In this document: in pieces, positions 60,311-64,000 of the stretch
Position numbering within the stretch: position 1 is the stretch's first letter
Layout: the number at the start of each line of letters is the position of its first letter
NCBI GenBank assembly: GCA_013400975.1
Contig: WBMZ01008948.1
Location: forward strand, 1 to 64,000
DNA length: 64,000 bases
Direction of reading: 5' to 3'
Source: Atrichornis clamosus
Taxonomy: Eukaryota; Chordata; Aves; Passeriformes; Menuridae
Translations under genes and position numbers: made by a program
Notes under the pieces: generated by a model
Databases searched by the model: none
What the model saw: the letters and a program-made list of their open reading frames with translations, nothing else
Told to the model about the DNA's origin: nothing

Positions 60311-63300
60311 CAGCTCCATACGCTGTAATAAAACAACAAAGTAGTTTGGGGAAACTTTAGTCAGAAACTAAAAATGTCGCCCAGGCAAATCGGGTGCAAC
60401 ACAGAGCACGGCGCAAGGCGCAGCTGGTGCCGTGTGTACAACATACCTCGTATTTATACATCCCATGAGGGCTGATCACGTCTTTCTGGCTTGTAAAAAG
60501 AATCAAGGCGACTCTACCCAGAGCCCCTTAGACATTTGGATGGAGCGTGCGTTTTACATAGTTTCCTAAGGAAGCATTAGGCATAGATTCCAATAAGCCC
60601 GGGTTTAACTAGCTTTCAGTGAAACTCAAACACGTTAAGGAAGTACACACCTACACCGGCTGTTTTCATAGCAATGCCACTGCAAGTCTCTAACCAGAGA
60701 CTATATACACGGCAGTGGCGGCTTTCAACATCCAGTGGTTATCCAGGCACTCTCTTCCCCGCAGAAGGTCTGGGATCCACAACAACTCCACATTTTTCTG
60801 GTCCTGACTCAATGCCCTCCTGCACCAAGCTTCATCTTGTAAACAGAGACAAATCCAAAGCAGACATAAGCAGTTCCCAAAAGGCAACTGCTCCTTTGGA
60901 AACCAGTTTCCATTTAGGACCAAGAGCAGACAGTTTTAGCGTGGGCTGTGAAGGAGGAGACGTACTGGAAAGAGTGGCTGAGAAGCTCTGACCTCAAAAG
61001 CAGTCACAGAATTTTCTGAAGAATGTGTTTTCTGAAGCCACTTCAAACACAATCTTCCTTCTACAGATACGATCACACTAGATCAGCAAATAACCAAGCA
61101 ATACAAACACATCCCATTCCAAACACTGCATGGATAATTATTACATATGGCTTTCCCCCCATCAGTGTCAAACATCCAGAACTCTCAATTTAGTTTCAAC
61201 CATTCTGCTACAAGGTTTTTGTTAAATCACCTCTTGCTTTAATAAGGCTTTAAAATTTAAAGTAGAGATTAAATGCCAAAATCATCTGTGTATTTAAGGT
61301 CTTGCATGTATTCCAACCACGGGAATCAAACACAGAAAAACAAATTCTTGCTGCACTACGCAGTCAGCATTGTGGTTTCCGAGTCGAGGCAGCCTCATGC
61401 AGTTATTTTTGGAGGGATTTTCTGTGTGTGTTTCACCATTCCAAAATCACCTTCATTGAACCGTAATCCGTAGTGTACAATCCAGTTTCCCCCGGGTAAC
61501 AACAACTGTAATGCATACAATCTACCCTCTCTCAGGTGGTGATTTAGCACAGACCTCTAGGTCTATGACCTTTTCAGACAATTTTTGGTGGCACATAGCT
61601 AAGTTTCTTTGCCATGCTGATGACAAATGCAGAACACACAGAGCTGGTGTTTCAGGCCCCAGAAGGCAGGGGCAGGAAAGGCTCTTCTACCAACACAGAG
61701 CCAGCATGGGCTTCTATACCACTTTATTTATCTGCACTTTGCATAGGAAGCTTTGGCAGAACCAACAGGATGTATATTCTCTGTCCTCCTGCTGCTATTT
61801 TAACACCTAACTAGCTTTAGAATTGCCACTAAGATATCGTAGAAATAAGCAGTGCAGTGTAAGGAGGTCGAAAAGTAACTTTTTATGTCCTAGTATCCTT
61901 ATTCCTGGCAATTTGTTGGAGCACAACTAATAGCACAACACAAAGTTATCTTTTCTCTGTCAGATCAACTTGACTTAAGCAAAACTGAAGGAACTAGGAA
62001 ATCTCTGTGCAAGAGGAAGTAAACAAAGATTTCAAACCATCAATCCACCCTCCAGATCAGCCCAGAAGTTTGAGGGAAATAATTCTGATGCAAGTGAGCT
62101 GGCTGACCACGGGAAGAGCTTATTGGGACAACAGTCTCACTCCCTGTAGCTGCTGGCTGCTTCACTTTGGACCACTGTCGTTGCCAGCCAGTTGCCCAAC
62201 AAATAGCACTGGCAAACCACAATATCTCAGCAGTGAATGACTCGCTCAGACCATTCAATCTTCCTTGCTAAAGCTGACTGTATTGTATTTCCAATACAGA
62301 AATATAATGAAACCTGAGATTAAGCACAACACTGAAATTTTGGTTTATCCAGTAATTTACATAAATCACTGCTATTTAATGTGTTAATGGCTAAAACAAA
62401 GTTTATAAACCCCCAGAGTGCAACAAACTCAATTTGTAATTATGAGCACACAGCAATTTGTACAACATGGCATCTAAATCTACAGTAATTATGACCCTGC
62501 TTAAAGGGTAATTCCCAACTTAATCACATTTAATACACCATTATTTCCAAGATCTAAAAAGGCTGAAAAATAAGCATTTCTCATGCATTTGGCTTGAATA
62601 AAAGCAAAGGGTTACACAGGGAAAAAAATAGAAGAAACTACTAGGGGGTAGTTTTCTTCCTGCAGAGTATAAATATAGCCATGCAGCATTGTACAATAAA
62701 ATGCATATACAGGGCAAAATACACATTATTGCTCTCACACCGGGATTTGGGGGGATATTAATCCAATTCCTCCCTTGATAAAAATATGCTAACCCATGTG
62801 GATTCTCCACCTCCTCCCTCCCGTGGTGAATTCCCCGTTTCTCATGCTCTCCTTCTACCCGTGCTTACCTGTACACATAATGTAAACTAAGTATTCCTTA
62901 AAAAAGATTGGGATGTATCAGTTTCACAGTATTTTGGTGCACAGTGAGAATTATCAATGAACAGTAATTGATTCTCTAACCACATAAAACATCATAATGT
63001 TCCCACATGACCTGGAATTACACGAAATTCTCAAATATGACAGTTAATTCTTCAAAAGCCAACATGCTACTGTACTTATCCCAGTTTTGTGTCCCTCCAA
63101 AGTGGATCTTTTATCTTCTCTCATACACATTTCTGCATTTTCTATGGCTATGTATTAGTTAATTTCATTTTTTTAAATGCCAACACACAAAAATCAGCAT
63201 TAAAACAATAACTACAACTTCAGCTCCTTTTAAAAACTGAACTTACAGAGCCTTTAAACAAACACATCTGGGAAAAGGCTTTATGTTGTCTGTTGCTATG

Positions 63301-64000
63301 CAGTAGGCAAAACAATGAATCTTTGCAGTCTTTTCTGCTCTCCTAAGAACAGATCCAAAGCCTATTTAAGGCAAAGGAAATCTTCACTGACTTCAAGGCT
63401 TTGGAGACTCAGAGAGGTACTTTTCAACTACCTGTCTCAAAGCCTGCCACCTTTACAAAGCATAAACAAGATTACTGCTGTGTGAAGGATGGGAATACTG
63501 AAGCACAAAGATTAGAAACCACAGCAGAGGAAAATCAGAATAACTTCTCCCAGTTGCCTTACAGATCAGTGGGAGAACTAAAAATGAAACAGATCTATCT
63601 ACACATTCTGCTTCTTTATCCCCTCCCATAAAACAAGGAGCTCCACTCTACAAAAAGGGCAAAAGATCAGTGTCTATTGCTGAACCTCAAAAGAAATCTT
63701 GTCAGAGAAAGGCTGTGCTCTCCAGCAAAGTCTCTCCGTACCCTGGCTAGAAGATTTGGATAAGAGAAACAATTTTGGAACAAAAAAGGAAATTCCACAT
63801 GATAGCAAGGTTTCAAAATGCTAAGATGCACTGATTTATGCAGGACGGGAGTATGCAAACCAAGCAATCCTTCAAACTACAGTAAGCTGTGAAGCACACA
63901 CAGAATCTCAGCAATGAGACAAACAATGCCTAAAGAGGCTTAGATTGCAGTCAAACCATTAGACCAGAGCCAGGATTCCTGACTCGAAATTCCCTGCTGT
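60311..64000. other. Sequence upstream of the IQSEC1 CpG island, no recognised gene
   Basis: AT-rich DNA with only short reading frames, none recognisable, and no clear transposon. It could be intergenic, or an intron of a longer IQSEC1 transcript that starts further upstream. Confidence 0.5.

Overview
This is vertebrate nuclear DNA, most likely from a bird. The signs are long AT-rich introns with GT-AG boundaries, one CpG island, and interspersed repeats that are nearly all 5'-truncated CR1-type LINE copies ending in the TTCTGTGA-like tail of avian CR1. The species cannot be named from the window. There are no prokaryotic operons, CRISPR arrays or recognisable tRNA, rRNA or snRNA genes.

The window holds one recognisable protein gene, IQSEC1 (BRAG2/GEP100), on the minus strand. 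It runs from a CpG-island promoter near 60,000 to a poly(A) site near 5,750, about 54 kb. Twelve coding exons join in frame with canonical GT-AG introns to give a predicted 962-residue protein. Its parts are a short N-terminus (exon 1), a Ser-rich and coiled-coil-prone segment (exon 2), a very large exon with the IQ motif and a long Ser-rich linker (exon 3), the catalytic Sec7 domain (exons 4-7), a 30-nt microexon at the Sec7-PH junction (exon 8), a PH domain (exons 9-11) and a C-terminal tail (exon 12). IQSEC1 is a guanine-nucleotide exchange factor for Arf GTPases, chiefly Arf6. The Sec7 glutamic finger is present at residue 620.

Layout: 1-86 is a CpG-rich stretch that looks like the edge of another promoter or first exon on the plus strand. 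87-5,749 has no recognised gene and one old foldback repeat. 5,750-6,756 is the IQSEC1 3'UTR. 6,757-59,952 holds the coding exons and introns. 59,030-60,310 is the CpG island, with an intronic minisatellite and an 85-bp promoter duplication. 60,311-64,000 is upstream sequence with nothing recognised. CR1 fragments lie in introns 1, 2, 3 and 4.

The points most worth a second look are the 30-nt microexon, the two possible C-termini at exon 12, a 32-bp duplication inside the polypyrimidine tract of the exon 12 acceptor, the minisatellite just downstream of exon 1, and several perfect or near-perfect tandem duplications in introns. I found no convincing sign of a new multi-gene system; the window is a well-conserved signalling gene with unusual local structure.
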